Positions 1 through 6,933 of a stretch of 46,642 nucleotides of DNA are shown piece after piece; positions within the stretch are counted from its first letter, which is position 1, and each line of letters begins with the position of its first letter. Location: NCBI GenBank assembly GCA_947644715.1, contig CANSAP010000019.1, positions 1 through 46,642 of the forward strand, in the 5' to 3' direction. This DNA is from an uncultured Bacteroidales bacterium. GTDB taxonomy: Bacteria; Bacteroidota; Bacteroidia; Bacteroidales; Muribaculaceae. Below the pieces are notes generated by a model. That model was not told the origin of the DNA. It saw only the letters and a list, made by a program, of their open reading frames with translations, and ran no database searches. A program made the translations under genes and the position numbers.

Positions 1-121
1 CAGCCGCGGGGAATCCCGGCTAACAGGGGAAAGGCGCTCCGCGCCAGGCGTTTGCATCGGGCAGCCGCGGGGAATCCCGGCTAACAGGGGAAAGGCGCTC
101 CGCGCCAGGCGTTTGCTTCGG
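1..121 (-). repeat. Tandem 61-bp REP-like repeat, two copies, probably continuing past the window edge
   Basis: Two nearly identical units lie head to tail at 1-61 and 62-121, differing by one base near the end (gcat versus gctt). Read on the minus strand, each unit has a small stem-loop GGCGC-GGA-GCGCC, a 13-nt linker ending in GTTAG, and a second imperfect stem-loop AGCCGGGATTCCCCGCGGCT. The same two-hairpin layout recurs at 14.5-15.9 kb and at 46.46 kb. The first unit begins at base 1, so the array may extend upstream. There are no unique spacers, so this is not a CRISPR array. Confidence 0.8.
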
Positions 122-160
122 TGGCATTTTGACAAGCCACCTCTTAATTAAACATGTAAC

Positions 161-200
161 AACCACCCTGCCGGGCGAATGGTCGCTTGGCAGGGTGGTT
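161..200 (-). terminator. Strong hairpin downstream of the ABM gene
   Basis: AACCACCCTGCC (161-172) pairs perfectly with GGCAGGGTGGTT (189-200), a 12-bp stem with a 16-nt loop. It lies 28 nt past the stop codon of the minus-strand gene ending at 228. On the minus strand it is followed by a modest T-containing run, so it probably ends the TPR-barrel-ABM operon. A second small hairpin, GGTGGC/GCCACC, sits at 120-141. Confidence 0.6.
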
Positions 201-227
201 ATTCTGTTGCTCTCGCGAGGCGGGGAC

Positions 228-503
228 TCAGAAGGTGAAGGTTTCGAGCTTCATGGCGGCGTGGTCGCGCATGTAGCCCACCTCTTTCTCGAATTCGGCT
301 GAGGCGCTGTGGGCGTCGAGAGCAGCCTGGTCGCGCCAGGTCTCGCAAATCATGAGTACGTCGGGGCGGGTGGCACTCTCGAAGATGTCGTAGGCCACGC
401 AGCCCTCCTGCTTCAGGGAGGCTTCGGTGAGACGACGTGCGGCGGCCAGAACTTCGGCGCGGTTTTCGTTGGATACTTGAATGAAACAGTTGAGTCTGAG
501 CAT
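228..503 (-). CDS. Antibiotic biosynthesis monooxygenase (ABM)-domain protein, YgiN-like
   Basis: The 91-residue protein is a single ABM (dimeric alpha-beta barrel) domain. It has the typical opening beta strand (MLRLNCFIQV), an early helix, the stretch EGCVAYDIFES, then ICETWRDQAALDAHSAS and a closing FEKEV...AAMKLETF segment. The family includes small cofactor-free quinol and polyketide monooxygenases and many proteins of unknown substrate, so the reaction here is not known. It is the last gene of a minus-strand group, 36 nt after the unknown 180-aa gene. A perfect 17-bp tandem duplication (502-535) overlaps the start codon and makes up the AT-rich initiation region. Confidence 0.85.
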   Translation of the reverse strand: MLRLNCFIQVSNENRAEVLAAARRLTEASLKQEGCVAYDIFESATRPDVLMICETWRDQAALDAHSASAEFEKEVGYMRDHAAMKLETFTF

Positions 504-535
504 AGTATGTAAATTAAAATAGTATGTAAATTAAA
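502..535 (-). repeat. Perfect 17-bp tandem duplication at the ABM gene start
   Basis: The unit atagtatgtaaattaaa occurs twice back to back (502-518 and 519-535, plus-strand reading). The ATG of the ABM gene (501-503, minus) overlaps the edge of the inner copy, so the whole AT-rich translation initiation region is duplicated. Confidence 0.85.
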
Positions 536-539
536 TTGG

Positions 540-1082
540 TTATATCAATCGGAGCATGTGCATCTCTTCGGCGAGGGCGCGCCCGGAGAGTTCGCGTTCG
601 CGACGGATTATTTCGGCCAGGTCGTTGAGCACCGGCACAAGTCGCGGATTGCCGAAGATGCGGCGGGAGCGGGAGAGAATGTTGGAGATGAAGTTGTCCA
701 GTTCATCCTCTTCGAGCCGGCATGTCTCAGCCCCTTCGGCTCGGATTGTCTCGAAGAGGGAGTTGAGCATGTCGGTGGGGTCGGTGCCTCCGTCGCGCAG
801 CAGGCAGCGGGCGAGCACGTTGCCCACGGCCAGCGACGATGTGAGCTGATAGTTTTCAATCAGGCGGTGCCAGGTGGCTTTAGGGGAGACGGAGGGTGAG
901 CCGCCGTAATAGAATTCGCCGGTGAATCGCACCATGGGTCCGGCATAGTCGATGGAGACGGATGCCACGCGGTCGAGGGCGTCGAGACCGGCCAGACTGA
1001 TGGCCATGCCGGCGAGGCCGTGGCAACGGTCATCCTCGCCACGGTAGCCGAGAATATTATTTGAGGTTTTATTCTTTTTCAT
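540..1082 (-). CDS. Conserved-looking protein of unknown function, 180 aa
   Basis: I do not recognise a family. The protein is soluble, with no signal peptide or membrane segment. It starts basic (MKKNKTSNN), has a central GLAGMAISLAGLDALDRV segment that looks helical, and ends in an acidic-basic helical region (LEEDELDNFISNILSRSRR...LAEIIRRERELSG). It lies 47 nt downstream of the outer-membrane barrel gene and 36 nt upstream of the ABM gene on the same strand, so it is probably co-transcribed with them. Codon and base use match the neighbours, and the open reading frame fills the gap cleanly, which supports a real gene. Confidence 0.75.
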   Translation of the reverse strand: MKKNKTSNNILGYRGEDDRCHGLAGMAISLAGLDALDRVASVSIDYAGPMVRFTGEFYYGGSPSVSPKATWHRLIENYQLTSSLAVGNVLARCLLRDGGTDPTDMLNSLFETIRAEGAETCRLEEDELDNFISNILSRSRRIFGNPRLVPVLNDLAEIIRRERELSGRALAEEMHMLRLI

Positions 1083-1129
1083 CGTTAAGTTCTTTCAATT
1101 ACTTAACCGCTAAATGACTCTATTTGTTT

Positions 1130-2863
1130 TCAGAACACTACGGAGAAATGGCCGAGGAGAGTGAAACCTTCCAGGGGCATGTCGGGGGTTGTCCAGGGGT
1201 TTGAGGAGAGTATGTTGCGGGCGGAGATGCCGACGGTGTAGCGGGAGAGGAAGGTGTAGTCAGCGCGGGCGTGGAGATCGTAGAGGTCAGGCAGGCGCAG
1301 GGAGGCTACGGGGGCCGAGGGAGAGGTGCGGAAGTATAGGTTGCGCACTCCGCGGTAGTCGTAGCCAACTGAGATGGATAGCGGAGAGATGGGGCGTACC
1401 GTTGCTTCGGTTGCGAGCACCCAGCGGGGGCGGTCGATGCCGTTGAAGCTGCCTCGTGAGCCATGCTGCGGGGTGTAGGTGAGGGTGCCTGTGGCGGTCA
1501 GGATGTTGTCGAGAGCGAAGCGCAGGTCGGCGCCCATGGAGAATCCGCGCACGTCAAGATAGCCGGGAGTGGCCAGGCGCATTGCGGCCGCGCCGGGAAG
1601 GTTGAAGAGGTAGAGGGGATAGGTGCCGGCCAGCGGAGTGTTACGCATGATGGCATAGGTGGCAAACAGACCGGCGGAGAAGCCGCGGAAGTTGCCGAAG
1701 CCCAGGCGCAGACGGGCGTTGACGGGGGAGTAGAGGGGGGTGGTGGCCGTCAGTGTCGGGGTGGAGTAGTAGTCGAGCTGATGCAGGGAGGAGAGGGTGT
1801 TGGGCTGCACACCGCCGGTGGCGCTCAGCGAAGCTGTGAAGCGGGTGGCTGTGTAGCTCACCGAGAAGTCAGGGGCGGCATGGAAGGTGGCGAATTTCTC
1901 GTAGCCCTCCACGGAATGAGAGAGGTCGAGGCGCACACCGAGACGCAGGCGCAGGTGCGGACGCATCAGAGTGTAGGCCGGGGTGATGGAGTAGAACCCG
2001 GGGGTGGAGAGCTCAGAGTTGGAGTAAGGGAGCCAACGTCCTTGCAGGGCGAGCGAGAAGGTTGAGACGCGGGTAGTGTTGTAGCCGAGAGTGGCATTAA
2101 CCGTCACGTCATTCTCGCGGGCCGGGGTGTGGCTTACGTATGAGCCGAAGGCCTCCGGCGCATGGTCATAGATGCGGCGCAGGCCGAAGTATCGGTAGGT
2201 GGCGCCGGCATGGTAGTTGAACCCGATTTTGCGGTGGCGTCCCTCCCATTCGGCATTGAAGAGGAAGTCGTTGAGGGTCTGGGAGCCGGGGAGCGCGGGA
2301 GCAGGGTCAGCGGCGGGGTCTATGGCTCGGTAGTAGTTGAAGTAGCCGAGGTGGTAAGCGGCTGAGAGAGAGAGCGAACCGGGGGCAAATTTCTGTGAGA
2401 GTCGGGCGCCGACGGTCTCGTCATAGCGGCGTCGGTAGGGGGAGTCGTCGTTGGCGCGGAAGAGGCTTGAGGAGTTATGCTGCAGCCAGATGCCGAGGGT
2501 AGTAGATGAGTTGGAGATGGCGCGGTAGCCGGCCGAGAGGGAGGTGTTGAGGAATGAGCCGGCCAGGAGGTCGATATAGCCTCGGCGCTGCTCGGGGAGG
2601 CGTGTGCCCCAGGAGGGGGCATCCTGCTGAGCGAGCTTGGAGTCGACATCCACCGGCTCACCCTGCGTGGCGAGCGGCAGAGAGGCCTCCGGCAGCGGGA
2701 GGGAGAGGCGGTCGGGCAGCGGGCTTATGCGCTCATGTTTGCGAATCACCGGGTCATAGGCACCCTGCACGGTCATTGACTCGTTAAGCTCCTGAGCCGA
2801 TGCGCAGAGTGAGGCTGCGGCCAGGAGGGTGGTCAGGATATATTTTGATGATGAGTGAAGCAT
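1130..2863 (-). CDS. Plug-less outer-membrane beta-barrel protein (TonB-receptor-like annotation in Bacteroidales)
   Basis: The protein opens with a signal peptide (MLHSSSKYILTTLLAAASLCASAQ). It continues with a short periplasmic stretch (about residues 25-95) and then many alternating aromatic strands (for example LSAAYHLGYFNYY, LRLRLGVRLDLSH, YTVGISARNIL), ending in the aromatic-terminated strand TLLGHFSVVF typical of outer-membrane barrels. No TonB plug domain is visible, so true TonB-dependent transport is doubtful. I start it at 2863, two nt after the TPR stop codon. An in-frame ATG at 2875 overlaps the TPR gene and adds only four residues. The tight coupling to the TPR gene suggests a shared envelope job; substrate unknown. 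Confidence 0.75.
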   Translation of the reverse strand: MLHSSSKYILTTLLAAASLCASAQELNESMTVQGAYDPVIRKHERISPLPDRLSLPLPEASLPLATQGEPVDVDSKLAQQDAPSWGTRLPEQRRGYIDLLAGSFLNTSLSAGYRAISNSSTTLGIWLQHNSSSLFRANDDSPYRRRYDETVGARLSQKFAPGSLSLSAAYHLGYFNYYRAIDPAADPAPALPGSQTLNDFLFNAEWEGRHRKIGFNYHAGATYRYFGLRRIYDHAPEAFGSYVSHTPARENDVTVNATLGYNTTRVSTFSLALQGRWLPYSNSELSTPGFYSITPAYTLMRPHLRLRLGVRLDLSHSVEGYEKFATFHAAPDFSVSYTATRFTASLSATGGVQPNTLSSLHQLDYYSTPTLTATTPLYSPVNARLRLGFGNFRGFSAGLFATYAIMRNTPLAGTYPLYLFNLPGAAAMRLATPGYLDVRGFSMGADLRFALDNILTATGTLTYTPQHGSRGSFNGIDRPRWVLATEATVRPISPLSISVGYDYRGVRNLYFRTSPSAPVASLRLPDLYDLHARADYTFLSRYTVGISARNILSSNPWTTPDMPLEGFTLLGHFSVVF

Positions 2864-2865
2864 GG

Positions 2866-5800
2866 TTATTTCCATTTGTTGAGACGGAGGGTGATTGCAT
2901 TGGCTATTTCAGCGGGAGCCTGCGGATAATTCTCCCGGAGAGCCTCGAGGTATTGGCGAGCCATGGAGGTACGGGACTGCGCCGCGTAGGCGTCAGCCAA
3001 AGCTATGTAGCCCTGTGCGAGCCAATCCATATCGTCGCATCCGCCGGCTGTGAACTTAGTCATAAGTTGTTCAGCCTTAGCCGCTTGATTGTTTTTCAGA
3101 TAGATGCGGGCCATCATGACGGCAGCTTCACCTCCGGTGGCGGAACGCATGTCGGAAGCGAGGGGGGTGTAGGCGCTCAGCGCCTCGCTGTCGCGCCCCG
3201 TCATGGCCAGCGCGTTGGCCCGGATGAGCTGCGCCTTCACTCGCTCGGCGGCGGGGATGTCGGGCAGGGCGAGGAAGTTGTTGGCATAGGTGAGCGTCTG
3301 CGCCGGATTCTCTGAGGTCAGCATCAGCCCGTGGTAGGCTTGGCGCGCATAGGTGGTGCCGTAGCTGTTGAGCAGAGTGGTGTAGGCAGCGGCGGCCTCG
3401 GCGTTATTTCCACGGGCAGTCAATAGGTTACCCTTGATTATCAGTGCCGAGGGGACACCCTTGCTGTGAGGATAAGCTGAGAGGATTCGCTGGGCGGCCT
3501 GAAGAGCTTTGTCGGTGTTCCCCTGGGTCATATAGTCGTCGGCAAGCTCTATGAGCGCATCGGGGGTGTCGGTGGCATTGGGGTATTCAGCCACGAATTT
3601 CTCGAGCGGAGAGAGGTCTCGAGGGTTCTTTTCGATAGCGTTCATCGCAGCCTGATAGGCGAGTTTGGCCACACGGTCGGCGTCGGGCTGCGGCGCCTGC
3701 GGCACACTCTTGATGAACGTGAGGTATCGGTCGAGCTGCCCCTGCTCGGTGCAGATTGTCTGGAGATTTTCGGCGGCCACACGCGCCTGGGGGCTTGTGG
3801 GCCAGCGGCGCACGAGCTGTTCGTAGGCAGCGATGGCCTCGGAGGTCTGCGCCTTGTCGGCCAGTGCATCGGCCATGCTCAGGGAGGCTATGCGGAGCTG
3901 TTCGCTGTCGGGGTATTCGCGTTCGAGCCGGGCTATTGTGGCGCGGGCGGCTGCGAGGTCGCCGGAGGCCTGCTGTGCCTCGGCCAGTTCAGCTAAAGCA
4001 GCTGAGCACCAGGAGCTTCCGGGGCGCTCGGAGAGGAGCTTTTGAAGTGTGGTGGCTTTTTCGGAGTTGCGACCCAGAACGCCGAGCATGTTGGCGGTCT
4101 GGAACATGGCATAGTCCGTGGCCGTTGCATCATTCATGGCGGCTGCCCGGCGATAGGTTTCGAGAGCGCCGGAGACATCGCCTGTGAAGTTGCGGCAGTC
4201 GGCTATGCGCAGGGTGGCGTCAGAGCGGAGCGTGGACGAGAGATTGCCGTTGAGTGCTGACTCGAAGCCGGTGCGCGCCTGAGAGTATTGCCCGAGCTGG
4301 AAGAGCGTGTAGGCGCGGTTATATTCAGCCAGCGGGCGCTGTGAGTCGGTGCGAGGAGCCCGGGAGAGGTATTCGTTATAGGCCGTGAGGGCGGCGCGAT
4401 AGTCTTTGAGCCGATAGAGGCAGTCGGCCAGCCAAAGGCGGGAGGTAGTTGCCAGCGATGCGTTGGCCGAGGAGTTTGCGGCCTGCGTCAGATAGCTCTT
4501 GGCCTCGGAGGCGCGTCCGCTGCTGAGCAGGTCGGCACCCAGCTCAAACTGAGCGCGCTGTTGGAGGGCAAGCACTGAGGCCGAAGGGCGCTGGATGCGG
4601 GCTATGCGGTCGAGCGCATCGGCATAGCGGTGCTCGCGGTAGTAGCCGGTGGCCAGATACTCCTCAACGGCGGGTGCATAGGGGCTTTGGGGGTACTTGC
4701 GGGCGAACTCCTCCAGCAGGTCGGTTGCGGAGCCGAAGGGTACGTTTCCGCCACGGGCCAGAGCGGCTGCGTAGTCATAGAGAGCGGTCTCCGAAACCTT
4801 CGGGTCGTAATTCATTCGGGCGGCGCGGTCGAAGTTGATGGCTGCTGTGGAGTAGTCGCCTGTGGCGGCTGCACACTGACCGAGATAGAGCAAAGCGCTC
4901 TGTCCCAGAGCATTGTCGAGCGATGCTACGGGTGTCAGCCATTCGGCGGCTTTCGAGTAGGCGCCCTCGGCATAATCGGCTGCGCCGAGAATGTAGCGAG
5001 CGGATGGCTCACCGCCGGCGTTGTGCAGCTCCACGTGGCGGCGCAGGCGGGGCAGGGCGTAGTTGTCGTTGCCGGTGGCATGGGCGCTCTCGCCGAGCAG
5101 GCGATAAGCCTCAGCCGGGGCACCCTCGGCATCGTTGATGCGTGCGGCGGCGCTCAGCAGCTGCGGCTCCATGGCGAGCACCTCCTTGTATTGTTTCCCC
5201 TCGAAAAGAATCTGAGCTATGTAGAAGTCGGCACCCATGTCGAAGGCCACCTCCTTAGGCAGGTTGCGCAGGTCGATGAGCGCGCGGCGATAATCCTCCT
5301 GCTTGTAGGAGATGTAAGCCAGGTAGAAGCGGGCGATGCCGTTGTATCCCTCCTCACTTTTGAGCGCAGCGAAGGCATCTGCCGCTTCCTGGTATTCACC
5401 GAGTTGCAGCAGCGAATACGCCTTGCGGAAGAGGAGTCCGGAAGCTGTGGGCGCAGGCATTGCGTTGATGTCGAGCTCGCGGTAGACATCGAGAGCCGGG
5501 CCGAACTCGCCGGCGAAGAAGTGGCTGTCGCCGAGCAGTGCGCGCGCGCGGAAAGCAAGCTCCGATGCGGGGGCTATGCGCATGAAATCTTCGTAGACGA
5601 GGCGCATCTGCTCACGTTCGCCATTGAGCAGCAGAGCCTGCATGAGCTTGAGCCGGGCTTCATCGTCGAGGAGAGAAGCGTCAGCGGCAAGGTGCTCATG
5701 CTCATCAAGATAGCGGCGGAGCTGATCGGAGGAGCCGACATAGTCGAAGCATTGCTCCATCAGCTCGGCGCGGGCTGAATAGCCGGGCGCAAGCGGCGCT

Positions 5801-5871
5801 GTGGGGGGCAGGGCTGAAGCGTTCAGCGCAGCCGCCAGTGCGAGCGCAATTGTATAGCGGGAGGGAAACAT
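2866..5871 (-). CDS. Large secreted tetratricopeptide-repeat protein, about 1000 aa
   Basis: An N-terminal signal peptide (MFPSRYTIALALAAALNASA) is followed by repeated helical pairs of TPR type over nearly the whole length, such as ALLYLGQCAAATGDYSTAAINFDRA, YNRAYTLFQLGQYSQARTGFESA and ALIELADDYMTQGNTDKALQAAQ. The later repeats resemble the BamD/YbgF style (YPDSEQLRIAS, YPHSKGVPSALI), which fits a periplasmic scaffold working on envelope assembly. The gene is followed directly by the barrel gene (stop TAA, then CC, then ATG), so they are translationally coupled. It begins only 20 nt after a terminator-like hairpin with a T tract. The exact role is not known. Confidence 0.85.
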   Translation of the reverse strand: MFPSRYTIALALAAALNASALPPTAPLAPGYSARAELMEQCFDYVGSSDQLRRYLDEHEHLAADASLLDDEARLKLMQALLLNGEREQMRLVYEDFMRIAPASELAFRARALLGDSHFFAGEFGPALDVYRELDINAMPAPTASGLLFRKAYSLLQLGEYQEAADAFAALKSEEGYNGIARFYLAYISYKQEDYRRALIDLRNLPKEVAFDMGADFYIAQILFEGKQYKEVLAMEPQLLSAAARINDAEGAPAEAYRLLGESAHATGNDNYALPRLRRHVELHNAGGEPSARYILGAADYAEGAYSKAAEWLTPVASLDNALGQSALLYLGQCAAATGDYSTAAINFDRAARMNYDPKVSETALYDYAAALARGGNVPFGSATDLLEEFARKYPQSPYAPAVEEYLATGYYREHRYADALDRIARIQRPSASVLALQQRAQFELGADLLSSGRASEAKSYLTQAANSSANASLATTSRLWLADCLYRLKDYRAALTAYNEYLSRAPRTDSQRPLAEYNRAYTLFQLGQYSQARTGFESALNGNLSSTLRSDATLRIADCRNFTGDVSGALETYRRAAAMNDATATDYAMFQTANMLGVLGRNSEKATTLQKLLSERPGSSWCSAALAELAEAQQASGDLAAARATIARLEREYPDSEQLRIASLSMADALADKAQTSEAIAAYEQLVRRWPTSPQARVAAENLQTICTEQGQLDRYLTFIKSVPQAPQPDADRVAKLAYQAAMNAIEKNPRDLSPLEKFVAEYPNATDTPDALIELADDYMTQGNTDKALQAAQRILSAYPHSKGVPSALIIKGNLLTARGNNAEAAAAYTTLLNSYGTTYARQAYHGLMLTSENPAQTLTYANNFLALPDIPAAERVKAQLIRANALAMTGRDSEALSAYTPLASDMRSATGGEAAVMMARIYLKNNQAAKAEQLMTKFTAGGCDDMDWLAQGYIALADAYAAQSRTSMARQYLEALRENYPQAPAEIANAITLRLNKWK

Positions 5872-5896
5872 ATTAAGTCGTGAAATAAAAAAGGAA

Positions 5897-5941
5897 ACGC
5901 ACCCGGGCGCAAGCCCTCGAAAGGGGTGTGCCGAGGTGCGT
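5897..5941 (-). terminator. Intrinsic terminator or attenuator immediately before the TPR gene
   Basis: ACGCACC (5897-5903) pairs with GGTGCGT (5935-5941), and inner segments also pair (ggcgca with tgtgcc, agccct with aggggt), giving an almost continuous hairpin. On the minus strand it is followed by TTCCTTTTTTATTTC, a good T tract. It would end transcripts arriving from yebC, yet it stands only about 20 nt before the ATG of the TPR gene at 5871, which leaves little space for a separate promoter downstream of it. Confidence 0.7.
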
Positions 5942-5948
5942 GTTATTG

Positions 5949-6144
5949 AGAGCCTGTCTTGGATTAAACCGAATTAACAAATATAGAGCTGATGCCGGAT
6001 TCTTATTGTTATCCCAAAGGTAAATTTTGGTGATTTTCGCCGAGTCTCATCAGTCGCATAGCCCGCTATGCTCCCTTTTCGACTCGCGAAAATCCCTCAA
6101 AATTTCCTCTTTGTGCTAACAACATTTAATCCAAGACAGGCTCT
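5949..6144. mobile_element. MITE-like element with perfect 20-bp terminal inverted repeats
   Basis: The ends are exact inverted repeats: agagcctgtcttggattaaa at 5949-5968 and its reverse complement at 6125-6144, bounding 196 bp with no coding capacity. The interior folds on itself: 6016-6045 (aaaggtaaattttggtgatt and following) is an imperfect inverted repeat of 6081-6112, with an apical GCATAGC/GCTATGC hairpin at 6056-6071. If the element starts one base inside the repeat, a TGA is present on both sides and could be a 3-bp target duplication. No transposase with matching ends is in the window. Confidence 0.7.
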
Positions 6145-6160
6145 GAGAGTGAGGGGCTGA

Positions 6161-6883
6161 TTATTCAGCCTCTTCCTTCATGTTGTGGAAGACGTTCTGC
6201 ACGTCGTCGTCATCCTCGAAGCGTTCGAGCAGCTTCTCGATTGCTTCGCGCTGTTCGGGGGTAACCTCCTTGTAGTCAGTGGGGATGCGCTCGAACTCTG
6301 CGCTGGCGATTTCAAAACCACCCTCCTCGAAATATTTCTGCAGGGCAGCGAACTGGTCGAAGGGAGCATAGATTACCCATTCCTCCTCATCAATCTCAAA
6401 CTCGTCGGCACCGAAGTCGATAAGCTCCAGCTCCAGTTCCTCGAGGTCCATGCCCTCTTTGGGCTTGATGTGGAAGACGCTCTTGTGGTCGAACATGAAG
6501 GAGAGTGAGCCGCTGGTGCCCAGTGAACCGCCATGCTTGTTGAAGTAGGAACGCACGTTGGCCACGGTGCGCTGGTTGTTGTCGGTGGCGGTCTCTACCA
6601 CGATGGCAATGCCGTGGGGGCCGTATCCTTCATATACAATCTCCTTATAATCAGAAGAATCCTTGTCAGTTGCTTTTTTGATTGCACGCTCAATGGTGTC
6701 CTTGGGCATGTTGGCAGCCTTGGCGTTGTGAATGAGCATACGCAGGCGCGGGTTCATGTCGGGGTCGGGACCGCCGGCCTTTGCGGCGATGGTGATTTCC
6801 TTACCGATACGGGTAAAGGTGCGCGACATGTTGCCCCAGCGCTTCAGCTTGCGGGCTTTACGGAATTCAAATGCTCTTCCCAT
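6161..6883 (-). CDS. yebC: YebC/PmpR (TACO1-like) family protein
   Basis: The 240-aa protein matches the family along its full length. It has the N-terminal three-helix domain MGRAFEFRKARKLKRWGNMS, then FTRIGKEITIAAKAGGPDP, NAKAANMPKDTIERAIKK and the hallmark YEGYGPHGIAIVVE with TDNNQRTVANVRSYFNKHGG. Members have been described as DNA-binding regulators and, more recently, as ribosome-associated translation factors. Sequence alone does not decide between these here. It lies 50 nt after pheT on the same strand and is probably co-transcribed with it. The MITE-like element sits 16 nt past its stop codon. Confidence 0.95.
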   Translation of the reverse strand: MGRAFEFRKARKLKRWGNMSRTFTRIGKEITIAAKAGGPDPDMNPRLRMLIHNAKAANMPKDTIERAIKKATDKDSSDYKEIVYEGYGPHGIAIVVETATDNNQRTVANVRSYFNKHGGSLGTSGSLSFMFDHKSVFHIKPKEGMDLEELELELIDFGADEFEIDEEEWVIYAPFDQFAALQKYFEEGGFEIASAEFERIPTDYKEVTPEQREAIEKLLERFEDDDDVQNVFHNMKEEAE

Positions 6884-6933
6884 GGGAAATATTCTGTTGT
6901 TATGCTTTTATGATTAGTAATTGTCGAAAAAAG

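Noticed and set aside
1..121. Possible CRISPR array
   Set aside because: The units are whole-length repeats with no unique spacers, and no cas genes are present.
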